Program-made: the position numbers and the translations under genes
Part shown: positions 43,751 to 54,463 of the stretch, piece by piece
Position numbering within the stretch: position 1 is the first letter of the stretch
Layout: every line of letters starts with the position of its first letter
The notes under the pieces: model-generated
Told to the model about the DNA's origin: nothing
Seen by the model: the letters and a program-made list of their open reading frames with translations, nothing else
Databases searched by the model: none
Source of the DNA: Sphingomonas sp. PAMC 26621
GTDB taxonomy: Bacteria > Pseudomonadota > Alphaproteobacteria > Sphingomonadales > Sphingomonadaceae
Assembly (NCBI RefSeq): GCF_000251145.1
Contig: NZ_AIDW01000018.1
Span: 1 to 64,000, forward strand
Direction of reading: 5' to 3'
Length of the DNA: 64,000 nt

Positions 43751-45924
43751 CGAGACCCGCCCATATCGCGAGCCTGGTGCGTGACGACGATCCGTTCGTC
43801 GGCACCGAGGGGGCTGATCGCTATTTCAACCGCGAGCTGTCTTGGCTGGCGTTTAACCGGCGCGTGCTCGAGGAAGCGACCAATACCGCGCATCCGCTGC
43901 TGGAACGCCTGCGCTTCCTGTCAATCTCAGGGTCGAACCTCGACGAGTTCTTCATGGTGCGCGTCGCCGGGCTCAAGGGCCAGCAATTGCAGGACGTGGA
44001 CCGCCGCTCGACCGACGGACTGACGTCGGGGCAGCAGTTGACCGCGATCGTCGCCGAGGCCGACGCACTGATCGAAAGCCAGCGCACGGTGTGGCGCGAA
44101 CTGCGGCGGCTGCTTGCCGAAACCGGGATCGGCGTGCTGAGTTCGCGCACGATCGACGAGGCGCTGACCGCCGAAGAACTGTTCTGGCTGGAGACGCAAT
44201 TCCGCGAGCAGCTTTTCCCGATCCTGACCCCGCAGGCGCTCGACCCCGCGCATCCGTTTCCGTTCATGCCCAACAAGGGCCTGGCGGTGATGTTCGACCT
44301 TGTCCGGATCTCGGACGATCAGCCGATCCGTGAGCTCGTGATGATCCCCGCGCCGATGCCGCGCTTCCTCCGGTTGCCGGGGACGAAGGCGCGCTACGTC
44401 GCCGTCGAATCACTGGTAAAGCGGTTCGCGCCGCTGATCTTCCCGGGCTATCGCGTGCTCGGGGCCGCCGAATTCCGGGTCCTGCGCGACAGCGATATCG
44501 AGATCGAGGAAGAGGCGGAGGATCTCGTTCGCTACTTCGCCAACGCGATCAAGCGGCGGCGGCGGGGGCGGGTGATTCGGCTCGAGCTGGAAAGCGGGAT
44601 GCCCGAGCGGCTCGGCGCGGTGCTCCGCGACGAACTGGGTGGGCCGGATTGCTTCGTCACCGAGAGCGGCGCGTTTCTCGGCGTCGGGGATCTGGAGGCG
44701 ATCGTCGACGAGGATCGGCCCGACCTGAAGTTTCCGCCCTTCTCGCCCCGCTTCCCGGAGCGGATCCGCGAATATGGCGGGGACTGTTTCGCGGCGATCA
44801 GCGCGAAGGACATCGTCGTCCACCACCCGTACGAGACGTTCGACGTGGTGCTCGCCTTCCTCAAGCAGGCCGCCGCCGACCCCGACGTCGTTGCGATCAA
44901 GCAGACCCTCTATCGCGCGGGGAAGCAGTCAGCGGTCATCAACGCGCTGATCGCCGCCGCCGAAGCGGGCAAGTCCGTTACTGCGGTGGTGGAGCTCAAG
45001 GCCCGCTTCGACGAGGAGCAGAATTTGCTGTGGGCGTCGGCGCTGGAGCGCGCGGGGGTTCAGGTCGTTTACGGCTTCATCGACTGGAAGACGCACGCCA
45101 AGGTCTCGATGGTGGTGCGTCGGGAAAGTGGCCAATATCGCACATACTGCCATTTCGGGACGGGCAACTATCATCCTATAACCGCAAAAATATATACGGA
45201 TCTCAGCTTCTTCACGGCGGATCCTCGGCTCGGGCGCGATGCCGCGCAAATGTTCAACTACGTCACCGGCTATGTCGAACCCGAGAATATGGCGCTGATC
45301 AGCCTGTCGCCACGCGACATGCGTCCGCGCTTGATGGACCTGATCGACGCCGAGATCGCCAATGCCAGCGCGGGCAAGCCCGCCGCGATCTGGGCGAAGA
45401 TGAACTCGGTCGTCGACCCCGAGACGATCGACAAATTGTACGAAGCGAGCGAGGCCGGGGTCCAGATCGACCTGATCATCCGCGGGATCTGCTGCCTCAA
45501 GCCCGGCGTTCCGGGCATGTCCGAGAACATCCGCGTCAAGTCGGTGGTCGGGCGGTTCCTCGAACACAGCCGGATCTGGGCGTTCGGCAATGGCAAGGAC
45601 CTGCCGAACCCGGATGCCAAGCTGTTCATCACCTCGGCCGACTGGATGCAGCGCAACTTCGACCGGCGAATCGAATATATGCTCCCGATCGAGAACCGCA
45701 CCGTCCACGACCAGATCCTCGGCCAGGTGATGGTGGCAAACCTGATCGACAACGAACAGAGCTGGGACTTGCAGGCGGACGGAAGCTATATCCGCGAAGA
45801 GCCGGGCGACCGGCCGTTCAACCTGCACCGCTATTTCATGACCAACCCGTCGCTGTCGGGGCGCGGTGCGGCGCTGGCGGCGAGCGGATCGGTGCCCAAG
45901 CTGTCGCTGCGGCGCCGGCGGTGA
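43747..45924 (+). CDS. ppk: Polyphosphate kinase 1
   Basis: Builds polyphosphate from ATP. 725 residues, complete. N-terminal domain begins [18 protein letters not shown]; the catalytic domains have the two conserved His: [14 protein letters not shown] (the autophosphorylated His by analogy with E. coli) and [13 protein letters not shown]. Also present are [17 protein letters not shown] and [14 protein letters not shown] at 43747 overlaps the hdaA stop as ATGA, with ppx 7 bases downstream, so synthesis and breakdown of polyphosphate are co-expressed with the DnaA regulator. Confidence 0.97.
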   Translation: MTRPAHIASLVRDDDPFVGTEGADRYFNRELSWLAFNRRVLEEATNTAHPLLERLRFLSISGSNLDEFFMVRVAGLKGQQLQDVDRRSTDGLTSGQQLTAIVAEADALIESQRTVWRELRRLLAETGIGVLSSRTIDEALTAEELFWLETQFREQLFPILTPQALDPAHPFPFMPNKGLAVMFDLVRISDDQPIRELVMIPAPMPRFLRLPGTKARYVAVESLVKRFAPLIFPGYRVLGAAEFRVLRDSDIEIEEEAEDLVRYFANAIKRRRRGRVIRLELESGMPERLGAVLRDELGGPDCFVTESGAFLGVGDLEAIVDEDRPDLKFPPFSPRFPERIREYGGDCFAAISAKDIVVHHPYETFDVVLAFLKQAAADPDVVAIKQTLYRAGKQSAVINALIAAAEAGKSVTAVVELKARFDEEQNLLWASALERAGVQVVYGFIDWKTHAKVSMVVRRESGQYRTYCHFGTGNYHPITAKIYTDLSFFTADPRLGRDAAQMFNYVTGYVEPENMALISLSPRDMRPRLMDLIDAEIANASAGKPAAIWAKMNSVVDPETIDKLYEASEAGVQIDLIIRGICCLKPGVPGMSENIRVKSVVGRFLEHSRIWAFGNGKDLPNPDAKLFITSADWMQRNFDRRIEYMLPIENRTVHDQILGQVMVANLIDNEQSWDLQADGSYIREEPGDRPFNLHRYFMTNPSLSGRGAALAASGSVPKLSLRRRR

Positions 45925-45931
45925 CGCGACC

Positions 45932-47446
45932 ATGACCGCGCTCATCTTTCGCAAGCCAAAGCCCGTCGGCGGCCCGTTGGCGCCGGCAGCCGCCAATGGC
46001 GCGCCGCGGACCGGGATCATCGACATCGGGTCGAACTCGATCCGGCTGGTCGTCTATCAGGGGCCCGAACGGCTGCCCGCGACGCTGTTCAACGAAAAGG
46101 TGATGGCGGGGCTCGGGCGCGGACTGGCCGACACTGGCGCGATTGCGACCGAAGCGCTCAAGGTCGGTGCCGACGCGCTGGCGCGCTTCGCGGCGGTCGC
46201 GCGCGAGATGGAGGTCACGCGGCTGCGCACGGTCGCCACCGCCGCGGTCCGCGACGCGAGCAATGGCGCGGTGCTGCTGGACGCAGCGCGCGACCTCGGG
46301 CTCGACGTCGAGCTGTTGTCGGGCGAGCAGGAAGCAAGCGGCGCGGGGTACGGCGTGCTGTCCGCGATTCCCGAGGCGGACGGCATCGTCGGCGATCTGG
46401 GCGGCGGCAGCCTCGAACTGATCCGCGTCTCGAACGGCGAGGTGCGCGACCGCGTGTCGTTCCCGCTTGGCGTGCTCAGGATCGCGGCGATCCGGAACAA
46501 GGGGCCGGGCGCGTTACAGCGGGTGGTCGAGCACGCGCTGCGGACATCGGGCTGGCTGGGCAAGGGGAAGGGGCTGCCCTTGTACCTCGTCGGCGGGTCG
46601 TGGCGCGCGCTCGCGCGGCTCGACATGCACGTCAACAGCTATCCGCTCCCCGTGATCCACCAATATGCGATGCCGCGCAGCGCGATCGACCGGCTCGGGC
46701 GCACGATCAGCCATGTTAACAAGGCCTGGTTGCGCGCGGTGCCCGGCCTGTCCGCGGGGCGCGCGGCGACGCTGGGCGATGCCGACGCGCTGCTGGCGGT
46801 GCTGCTCAAGCATCTCGGCACGGAAACGACGATCGTCTCGGCGTTCGGATTGCGCGAGGGGCTGCTCTACGGGGCGCTCGACCCCGCGGTCCGGGCGCAG
46901 GACCCGCTGATCGTCGCGACTCGCGATGAAGGACAGCGCCACGGCCGGTTCGCCGAGCATGGCGATCTGCTCGACACTTGGATCGCTCCGTTGTTTCCGC
47001 GCGATGCGCCGGACATGGCGCGGTTGCGGCTGGCGGCCTGCCTGCTGGCGGACGTGGGCTGGCGCGCCAATCCCGAGTTCCGCGCCGAACGCGGCGTCGA
47101 GGTGGCGTTGCACGGCAATTGGGTCGCGGTCGATGCGCGGGGCCGCGCGGTGATGGCGCAGGCGTTGTTCACCAGCCTTGGCGGCGGGACCGAGACGCCA
47201 GCCCCGCTCGCGATGCTGGCGCCCGCGATCGATCTCAAGCGGGCGGTGCTGTGGGGCCTGGCGATGCGGCTTGGACAACGGATGAGCGGCGGTCTCGCCG
47301 GGCCATTGCAGCGCACCCGGCTGATCGATGACGGAAGCCTGCTGACGCTCAAGGTCGCGCCCGAGGACCGTGTTCTCTACAGCGAGACGGTCGAACGGCG
47401 GCACGGTGCGCTCGCGACCGCTTTGGGGCGCAAGGCTGCGGTCTGA
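45932..47446 (+). CDS. ppx: Exopolyphosphatase (Ppx/GppA)
   Basis: Hydrolyses polyphosphate or pppGpp. 504 residues: N-terminal ASKHA domain with GIIDIGSNSIRLVVY at about 28-42, TVATAAVRDASNG, and GDLGGGSLELI with the second phosphate motif. The C-terminal part (from about 330) is the HD-like extension (RHGRFAEHGDLLDTWIAPLF, LLADVGWRANPEFRAE). ATG at 45932. Follows ppk. Confidence 0.93.
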   Translation: MTALIFRKPKPVGGPLAPAAANGAPRTGIIDIGSNSIRLVVYQGPERLPATLFNEKVMAGLGRGLADTGAIATEALKVGADALARFAAVAREMEVTRLRTVATAAVRDASNGAVLLDAARDLGLDVELLSGEQEASGAGYGVLSAIPEADGIVGDLGGGSLELIRVSNGEVRDRVSFPLGVLRIAAIRNKGPGALQRVVEHALRTSGWLGKGKGLPLYLVGGSWRALARLDMHVNSYPLPVIHQYAMPRSAIDRLGRTISHVNKAWLRAVPGLSAGRAATLGDADALLAVLLKHLGTETTIVSAFGLREGLLYGALDPAVRAQDPLIVATRDEGQRHGRFAEHGDLLDTWIAPLFPRDAPDMARLRLAACLLADVGWRANPEFRAERGVEVALHGNWVAVDARGRAVMAQALFTSLGGGTETPAPLAMLAPAIDLKRAVLWGLAMRLGQRMSGGLAGPLQRTRLIDDGSLLTLKVAPEDRVLYSETVERRHGALATALGRKAAV

Positions 47447-47630
47447 ATCAAGCGCAGCGGCCGTTCGCAGGACCGTATCTTGCTGAGGGATCCGCTGCGT
47501 CGCCCTGTCCCGGAATGGCACAACCGTTTGTTGCTATACGGAAACATACCCCATATGGATGAGACTGCATTCCGAGGGGGCTCGGGGCAAGGTTTGCAAC
47601 AGGCAAGTCCGATACTTTGGGGAAGTTGGT

Positions 47631-48818
47631 ATGGATTCGTCACAGCAGGGGCTGGTGTCGTCAGCCGTAATTGCCGAGCGCGACCCCGGAGGGGCGTTCC
47701 GGCTCCCCGCCGAGCTATCCATCATCGTTCCCACCTTCAACGAATCACGCAATGTCCCGCTGCTGGTCGAGGCGCTCCGCGCCGCGCTGGGTGATACCCG
47801 GTGGGAGGTGGTGTTCGTCGACGACAATTCTCCTGACGGCACCGCGGACCAGGCGCGAGCGCTTGCACTCGAGGATCCGCGGGTCCGCGTGGTCCACCGG
47901 TTCGACCGGCGTGGCCTCGCGTCGGCATGTGTCGAGGGCATCCTCGCGACAGCGGCTCCCTATGTCGCGGTGATGGATGGCGACATGCAACATGACGAGA
48001 CGATCCTGCTCGACATGCTCGCGCGGATCCGGCGCGGCGATATCGATCTGGTCGTCGGCAGCCGCTATGTCGAGGGTGGCGGCATGGGCGACTGGAACAA
48101 GTGCCGGATCGCGATGAGCGAATTTGCGACGATGCTGGCCAACAAGCTGACCAAGACCGCGATCGGCGATCCGATGAGCGGGTTCTTCATGCTGACGCGC
48201 GCCGCTTTCATGGGCTCCTTGCCCGGGCTGTCGTCGGTCGGGTTCAAGATCCTGCTCGACATCGCCGCGTCGTCGCCGACGCCGCTGCGCGTTGCGGAAG
48301 TGCCGTTCACGTTTCGGACGCGGCAGCATGGCGAAAGCAAGCTCGACGGGCTGGTGCTGTGGGAATATCTCCAGTTGCTGCTCGACAAGGCGTTCGGCCA
48401 CGTCGTGCCGATCCGCTTCGTCAGCTTTGCGCTGGTCGGCGGGTCTGGCGTGGTGGTCCATTTTTTCGTGCTCACGGTCGTGTTGCAGATCCTGCTGGCA
48501 GTGTTCGGTACCGCGGACGAAGCGCGCTGGTTTGCCGTGGGGCAGGCCGTGGCAACGCTGGTCGCGACGTCGAGCAACTTCTTCCTCAACAACATCCTGA
48601 CCTACAGTGACCAGCGCCTGAAGGGGCAGCGGCTGTGGTGGGGCTGGCTGACGTTCAACCTTGTGTGCGGGGTTGGCCTGTTCGCCAACGTCGGCATCGC
48701 GCGCTGGCTGTACCAGCGGCACAATTATCTGATCCTTTCGGCACTTGCTGGGATCGCGGTGACGACCGTGTGGAATTACTCGATGTCGTCGATCTTCACC
48801 TGGCGGAAGCGCCTGTGA
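47631..48818 (+). CDS. Polyprenyl-phosphate glycosyltransferase with GtrA domain
   Basis: 395 residues. Residues 27-250 form a GT2 domain of the dolichol-phosphate mannosyltransferase type: LSIIVPTFNESRNV, VVFVDDNSPDGT, VMDGDMQHDETILL (the DxD region), GSRYVEGGGMGDW. Residues 255-390 are a GtrA-type domain with four membrane helices and the typical FVSFALVGGSGVVVH start and NFFLNNILTYSD. It likely makes a lipid-linked sugar for use outside the inner membrane. ATG at 47631 follows GGGGAAG; a longer frame upstream has no support. Coupled by GTGA to the membrane transferase that follows. Confidence 0.9.
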   Translation: MDSSQQGLVSSAVIAERDPGGAFRLPAELSIIVPTFNESRNVPLLVEALRAALGDTRWEVVFVDDNSPDGTADQARALALEDPRVRVVHRFDRRGLASACVEGILATAAPYVAVMDGDMQHDETILLDMLARIRRGDIDLVVGSRYVEGGGMGDWNKCRIAMSEFATMLANKLTKTAIGDPMSGFFMLTRAAFMGSLPGLSSVGFKILLDIAASSPTPLRVAEVPFTFRTRQHGESKLDGLVLWEYLQLLLDKAFGHVVPIRFVSFALVGGSGVVVHFFVLTVVLQILLAVFGTADEARWFAVGQAVATLVATSSNFFLNNILTYSDQRLKGQRLWWGWLTFNLVCGVGLFANVGIARWLYQRHNYLILSALAGIAVTTVWNYSMSSIFTWRKRL

Positions 48819-50398
48819 GCGGTGTGGCACCAGCGCCCCGGCAGGCGCGGGGGCGCTGGTTCGGGGCCGAGCAGGGGGTAGGCGTGGTGGCTATCATCCT
48901 GCTGCTAGCGGCGGCGTTGCGGTTCGGCCTTGCGAATTATTCGCTGTCGTTCGACGAATATGCATCGTTGTTCTTCGCACATCAGCCGTTCGCCCGGTTG
49001 TGGAGCAGCTGGATGGTTCGAGAGACCAATCCGGCCCTCTTCTACAGCATCCTACGGGGCTGGATCTTGCTGATCGGACAGATGGGGCCGGTAATGCTCC
49101 GCGTGCCGGCGATCATCGCCAGCCTGCTGACGATCGTTGTGACGTACCGCGGGCTTTCGCGGGTCTATGGGAAACAGGCCGCGACGGTCGCTGCGCTGCT
49201 GCTTGCGGTTTCTGCCCAGCAGATCTTCTACGCGCAACAGGTCCGGGGCTACAGTTTCTTTGCGCTCGCGATCACGTTTTCATTCTTCAGTTTGGTAAGC
49301 ATCGTAACCGCCAATGATACCGGAAACCGCAGTCGGATCACGGCATGGCTGGGGTACGTCGGTGGGGCGGTTGCCGCGGTTTACTTTCATAGCACCGGGT
49401 TTCTATGGCTGCCGATCGCAACCGTCGGGCTGATGATTGCCGATCGCCGCTTCATACCGGTGCTCGGGCGGGACTGGCTTCGGCTGGCCGCCGCCGACGC
49501 TGCGATCGTGGTGGGCTCAGCATGGGCGATCTACATCGCTTACCATCAGATGCTGGCGCCCAACCCCAACATCGCCTGGCTGCATTATGCTGGGATCAGG
49601 GGATCAACGAAGCTTTTCTGGTACAGCACCCTGCTGGTGCGGGACCCGTCGCATTACCAGAGAACCGTCGCGGCGGTGATCCTGGGCGGTGCCTTATATG
49701 GGACAATTCGAACGTTCGATCGAAGCGCGACCAGACTGGCGGCGGCATGCGGCGTGATGGCGCTGGTGGTCTTTTTCGGGTTCAGTCTTAAACAGCCGGT
49801 TCTGGTCGAGCGTACGCTGGTATGGATCGCAGTGTTTCCAGTGACCCTGGTTTGCGCCGGATTGAGCACTATCCGCAAGCCGACGCTGTTCCTTGCGGCA
49901 AGTGGGCTGGTGACCGCGCTCGTCACGATCAACCTGGTCGTCACGTATCCCGATTTCGAAACCGAAGACTGGGTCGGCGGGTTGACCCGGGCATTGCGAA
50001 GCCCGAACAGCGCGATCGTCGTCAGCGGTGAAGGCGGTGCCGTCATCGCGGCGGAAGCCTGTAGCTGGATAACGTCCGGCCGGACCTGTCCGATCGCGAT
50101 CGTAACCCTTCCGGGCCCGCCGTTGAACGCGTGGGCGACGGGGTACGGGCCTCGCACAGTCGCGACACGCAGCGGCCAACTGGCGTTGCCAGCGACAACG
50201 CAACTGTACTTTACCCAACGCTATACCGAGCAGCCGCTGGACGTGTTGCATAAAGCAGGGTTGCTGAATGAAATCCCGGGCGAGCCTGAATTCTTCATCG
50301 GTCCCTTCGGTCCGCCGGCCGTTGCCGAACTCCAGCGCGGCACCTGTGTTCGCGGTGGGCAGCTCCAGCTGTCCTGTTTGCGAACGCCGACGCGCTGA
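48815..50398 (+). CDS. Multi-pass glycosyltransferase (GT39/ArnT-like)
   Basis: 527 residues, about ten membrane helices. The first loop carries LSFDEYASLFF, the acidic-residue start typical of GT-C enzymes, followed by FARLWSSWMVRETNPALFYS and a later small soluble C-terminal domain (from about 400). Likely moves a sugar from the lipid donor made by the preceding gene onto an extracytoplasmic target such as a lipid or glycan. GTG at 48815 overlaps the upstream TGA. Acceptor unknown. Confidence 0.8.
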   Translation: MSGVAPAPRQARGRWFGAEQGVGVVAIILLLAAALRFGLANYSLSFDEYASLFFAHQPFARLWSSWMVRETNPALFYSILRGWILLIGQMGPVMLRVPAIIASLLTIVVTYRGLSRVYGKQAATVAALLLAVSAQQIFYAQQVRGYSFFALAITFSFFSLVSIVTANDTGNRSRITAWLGYVGGAVAAVYFHSTGFLWLPIATVGLMIADRRFIPVLGRDWLRLAAADAAIVVGSAWAIYIAYHQMLAPNPNIAWLHYAGIRGSTKLFWYSTLLVRDPSHYQRTVAAVILGGALYGTIRTFDRSATRLAAACGVMALVVFFGFSLKQPVLVERTLVWIAVFPVTLVCAGLSTIRKPTLFLAASGLVTALVTINLVVTYPDFETEDWVGGLTRALRSPNSAIVVSGEGGAVIAAEACSWITSGRTCPIAIVTLPGPPLNAWATGYGPRTVATRSGQLALPATTQLYFTQRYTEQPLDVLHKAGLLNEIPGEPEFFIGPFGPPAVAELQRGTCVRGGQLQLSCLRTPTR

Positions 50399-50407
50399 AG
50401 CTCCGCG

Positions 50408-51582
50408 TCAGGTCACGTCCTCGGTCCGCGTCATCTTAAGCTTGCCGCCGACCACCGCGAACGCGAGCCGCCCCTCGACCAGATCGAGCGCATCGCGCCC
50501 GAACTGGTCGAAGCGCCAGCCCTCGAGGATCGAGAGACCTTCGCGCTGACCCGCCGCCAGCGCATCGAGATCGTCGGTCCGCGCCAGCAAACGCGCGGCG
50601 ACGTCGATTTCCTTCGAGCGGATCTTGAGCAACAGCTTGAGCAGGTCGGCAACGAGTGCGCCGTCCTTGCCCAGACCGGGCTTGCGATCGTCGCGCGCGG
50701 GCATTTCCTCCGCGTCCATCGGGGACGCATGTTCGAGCCGGACATCAGCCGGGCACCGATGTCGTTCTGCGCCCATGACGCCGAGAGCCCGCGGACCTTG
50801 GCGAGATCGGCCTGCTTGCGCGGGGCGTGCCCCGCGAGATCGGCGATCGTCTCGTCCTTGACGATCCGGCCGCGTGGCAGATCCTTCGACCGCGCCTCGA
50901 TCTCGCGCCACCGCGCGAGCGCCTTGAGGCGGCCGAGCACGTCCGGCTTGCGACTCGGGATGCGGATCCTCTTCCACGCTTCCTCGGGGTCGTTCGCATA
51001 ATTCTTGGGATCGCCGATCCGCTCCATCTCCTGGTCGAGCCAGGCGCCGCGCCCGGTCTTGCGCAGTCGCGCGAGCATCCGCGGGAAGATGTCGGCGAGA
51101 TGCGTCACGTCGCCGATCGCATATTCGATCTGGCGCGCGTCGAGCGGGCGGCGGCTCCAGTCGGTGAAACGCGCGCCCTTGTCGATCGTCAGGCCGAGCC
51201 ATGCGTCGACGAGGTTGGAATAGCCGATCTGCTCGCCCTGACCGAGCGCCATCGCCGCGACCTGCGTGTCGAACAGCGGGTAGGGGGTCTTGCCAGTGAG
51301 GTTGTAGATGATTTCGAGATCCTGCCCGCCGGCGTGGAAGACCTTGAGCACGTCGTCGTTGTTGACCATCAGCTGGAGCAGTGGCGCGAGGTCGAGCCCC
51401 GGCGCCATCGGGTCGATCGCGGCGGCCTCGTTGGTGTCGGCGATCTGGATCAGGCACAGTTCGGGCCAGAAGGTGTTCTCGCGCATGAACTCGGTATCGA
51501 TGCAGACGAAGTCGGCCTCGGCCAGTCGGGTGCAGAGATTGGCGAGGGTGGCACTGTCGGTGATAAGCGGATGGATATGCAT
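50408..51582 (-). pseudogene. rnd: Ribonuclease D with a one-base frameshift
   Basis: 3'-5' exonuclease of the DEDDy group involved in tRNA maturation. The intact part has the exonuclease motifs VCIDTEFMRENTFW (Exo I), KVFHAGGQDLEIIYN (Exo II) and QIEYAIGDVTHLADI (Exo III), then an HRDC domain (about 205-285). Near base 50736 (residue ~283, after DIGARLMSG) the frame is lost; the next frame continues LEHASPMDAEEMPARD and on to KIRSKEIDVAARLLAR and ends at 50408. One base is missing. The exonuclease and most of the HRDC domain remain, so the product could still be active. Divergent from aspS. Confidence 0.88.
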
Positions 51583-51693
51583 CACCCCCCCATAGCGACG
51601 GTCGCGCGCCTTGACAAAGGTGGGTGAGGGAGGGAAGCGCGGAGCATCCCTTTCACCCTTGTGGAGCGGGCGTCGTGCCCGGTTCGCGCGCGG

Positions 51694-51711
51694 CCCCGGC
51701 CCTGGCCGGGG
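51694..51711. repeat. Short GC hairpin before aspS
   Basis: CCCCGGCC facing GGCCGGGG around a short centre, in the rnd-aspS interval. Same CCCCGGC text as hairpins after mltG (14601-14623) and in the family E element (54464-54560). Confidence 0.5.
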
Positions 51712-51734
51712 TGACGCACATGAGAAGAAGAACG

Positions 51735-53543
51735 ATGCACGCTTATCGCACGCACACCTGCGCCCAGATGCGCGCCGCCGACGTCGGCACCTCGGTCAAG
51801 CTGTCGGGCTGGATCCACCGCAAGCGCGACCACGGCAATCTGCTGTTCGTCGACCTGCGCGACCATTACGGTATCACGCAGATCGTCACCGACAGCGACA
51901 GCCCGACACATGCGATGCTCGACAAGGCGCGGCCCGAATCGGTCGTGACGGTGGTTGGCGACGTCGTCGCGCGCTCGCCCGAGACGGTGAACGCGGGTCT
52001 GCCGTCGGGCGAGGTCGAGCTGCGCGCACGGGAAGTGACCGTCCAGTCGTCCGCGCACGAGCTGCCGATGCCGGTGTTCGGCGAGAACGAATATCCCGAG
52101 GATATTCGCCTGCGCTACCGCTTCCTCGACCTGCGGCGCGAGCGGTTGCATGCCAACATCCTGCTGCGCTCGAACGTCATCGCGTCGCTGCGCAAGCGGA
52201 TGATCGACCAGGGGTTCACCGAATTCCAGACGCCGATCCTGACCGCGTCGTCACCCGAAGGCGCGCGCGATTATCTGGTGCCGAGCCGGGTGCATCCGGG
52301 CAAGTTCTACGCACTCCCGCAGGCCCCGCAGATGTTCAAGCAGCTGCTGATGGTCGCAGGGTTCGATCGCTATTTTCAGATCGCACCGTGCTTCCGCGAT
52401 GAGGATGCGCGTGCCGACCGGTCGCCGGGCGAATTCTACCAGCTCGATTTCGAGATGAGTTTCGTCACGCAGGACGACGTGTTCGCGGCGATCGAGCCGG
52501 TGCTCCACGGCGTGTTCGAGCAGTTCGCCGACTGGCAGGGCAAGGGACGCACCGTCTCGCCGCTGCCGTTCAAGCGGATTCCGTACCGCGAATCGATGCT
52601 TAAGTATGGCAACGACAAGCCCGACCTGCGCAACCCGATCGTCATCACCGACGTGTCCGAGCATTTCCGCGGCTCGGGCTTCGGGCGCTTTGCGTCGATG
52701 GTCGAGGGCGGGGACGTCGTCCGCGCGCTGGCGGCGCCGAACACGCATGAGAAGAGCCGCAAGTTCTTCGACGAGATGAACAGCTGGGCGCAGAGCGAAG
52801 GCTTCCCGGGTCTCGGCTATGCGACGCAGAAGGACGGCGTGTTTGGCGGGCCGATCGCCAACAACCACGGCCAGGATGGGATGAAGGCGATCGCCGAGGC
52901 GCTCGGGCTCGGGCCGAACGACGGCATCTTCTTCTCGGCGGGCAAGGAAGCGTCGGCGGCGAAGCTCGCGGGGCTCGCGCGGACGCGGGTTGCCGACCAG
53001 CTCGGGCTGATCGACGACAAGCGGTTCGAATTCTGCTGGATCGTCGATTTCCCGATGTTCGAATATGACGAGGACGCCAAGAAGGTCGACTTCAGCCACA
53101 ACCCCTTCTCGATGCCGCAGGGCGAGATGGAAGCATTGGAGACGATGGACCCGCTCGATATCCTCGCCTTCCAGTACGACATCGTCTGCAACGGGATCGA
53201 GCTGTCGTCGGGTGCGATCCGGAACCACAAGCCCGAGATCATGTACAAGGCGTTCGAGATCGCCGGCTATACGCAGGCGGACGTCGACACGAACTTCGCG
53301 GGCATGATCAACGCGTTCAAGTGCGGCGCACCGCCACACGGGGGCTCCGCACCGGGCGTCGACCGGATCGTGATGCTGCTCGCGGACGAGCCCAACATCC
53401 GCGAGGTCATCACCTTCCCGATGACGCAGAAGGCCGAGGACCTGATGATGGGCGCGCCCAATTTCGCGACGCCCAAGCAGTTGAAGGAACTCAACCTCAA
53501 GGTCGTCGGTGACGGGGCGAAGGCGGCGGAAGCGGCCGGCTGA
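51735..53543 (+). CDS. aspS: Aspartyl-tRNA synthetase
   Basis: Charges tRNA-Asp, and probably also tRNA-Asn as in other alphaproteobacteria with the non-discriminating form. 602 residues: OB-fold anticodon domain ([20 protein letters not shown]), class II motif 1 near 150-180 ([17 protein letters not shown]), motif 2 [22 protein letters not shown] insertion domain (about 280-420), motif 3 [17 protein letters not shown] at 51735; in-frame ATG at 51720 is the alternative. Confidence 0.98.
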   Translation: MHAYRTHTCAQMRAADVGTSVKLSGWIHRKRDHGNLLFVDLRDHYGITQIVTDSDSPTHAMLDKARPESVVTVVGDVVARSPETVNAGLPSGEVELRAREVTVQSSAHELPMPVFGENEYPEDIRLRYRFLDLRRERLHANILLRSNVIASLRKRMIDQGFTEFQTPILTASSPEGARDYLVPSRVHPGKFYALPQAPQMFKQLLMVAGFDRYFQIAPCFRDEDARADRSPGEFYQLDFEMSFVTQDDVFAAIEPVLHGVFEQFADWQGKGRTVSPLPFKRIPYRESMLKYGNDKPDLRNPIVITDVSEHFRGSGFGRFASMVEGGDVVRALAAPNTHEKSRKFFDEMNSWAQSEGFPGLGYATQKDGVFGGPIANNHGQDGMKAIAEALGLGPNDGIFFSAGKEASAAKLAGLARTRVADQLGLIDDKRFEFCWIVDFPMFEYDEDAKKVDFSHNPFSMPQGEMEALETMDPLDILAFQYDIVCNGIELSSGAIRNHKPEIMYKAFEIAGYTQADVDTNFAGMINAFKCGAPPHGGSAPGVDRIVMLLADEPNIREVITFPMTQKAEDLMMGAPNFATPKQLKELNLKVVGDGAKAAEAAG

Positions 53544-53602
53544 AACCCTTCCGATCGGTCTGCGGGATCGAATCGGGGTGACGGCGAGTATAGGAAGGCG
53601 GC

Positions 53603-54411
53603 ATGATTGCCGCCCTCCCATCGACGAGGCCCGATCTGATGACGCTGCACCTTTCGGATTATGAAGACGGCAAGAAATATTCCGGCGACTATGAAGACGA
53701 TCTGGACGCCCTGCAGGAGCGGCTGGCGCATATCCAGGTCGCGCATATCGTTCAGCGCAAGCGTGCGGTCGTGATGTTTGAAGGGTGGGACGCCGCGGGC
53801 AAGGGTGGGATCATCAAGCGGCTGTGTGCCGAATGGGATCCCCGCAACTTCGAGGTCTTCCCGATCAAGGCGCCGACGCAGGACGAACAGGACCATCATT
53901 TCCTGTGGCGATTCTGGCAGAAGCTCCCGCCTGCGGCAACATCGCGGTGTTCGACCGGAGCTGGTACGGGCGCGTGCTGGTCGAGCGTGTCGAGAGCTAT
54001 GCCAGCAAGGCCGAGTGGAAGCAGGGCTTCGACGAGATCAATGCGTTCGAGGCGCAGCAGGCGGAGTCGGGAACGACGATCGTAAAGCTGTTCGTCCATG
54101 TGACCCAGAAGGAACAGGACAAGCGGCTCGAGGACCGGCTCGATTCGCCGTGGAAGCGCTGGAAGACCGGGATCGACGATTATCGCAATCGCGAGAAGCG
54201 CGCCGAGTATCTCGAAGCGATGCACGACATGTTCAAGCGCACCGATACGAAGGTCGCGCCGTGGACGATCATCGACGGCAACGACAAGAAGGCGGGGCGG
54301 ATCGCCGCCCTTACGATGATTGCCAAGGCGCTCGAGGCGAATGTGGACATGACGCCGCCGCCGCTGGATGCGGAGATCGAGAAGGTGGCGCGCAAGGCGC
54401 TGGGGGAATAG
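53603..54411 (+). pseudogene. PPK2-family polyphosphate kinase with a one-base frameshift
   Basis: Nucleotide kinase that uses polyphosphate. First part: YEDDLDALQERLAHIQ, then Walker A FEGWDAAGKGG and the helix KRLCAEWDPRNFEVFPIKAP. At about 53930-53937 the frame fails after WQKLPP; the next frame continues GNIAVFDRSWYGRVLVERV (Walker B) and runs to the normal end at 54411, with SPWKRWKTGIDDYRN and DTKVAPWTIIDGNDKK. Relatives read PPPGNIAVFDRSWYG here, so one base is missing. Without it the enzyme would lose Walker B and be dead. Start ATG at 53603 has a GGAAGG site. Confidence 0.88.
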
Positions 54412-54463
54412 CGGGGGTTTGGGCCGTGGGGGGCGTTCGTCTGTTTCAAAATTCTTCGCTTCA

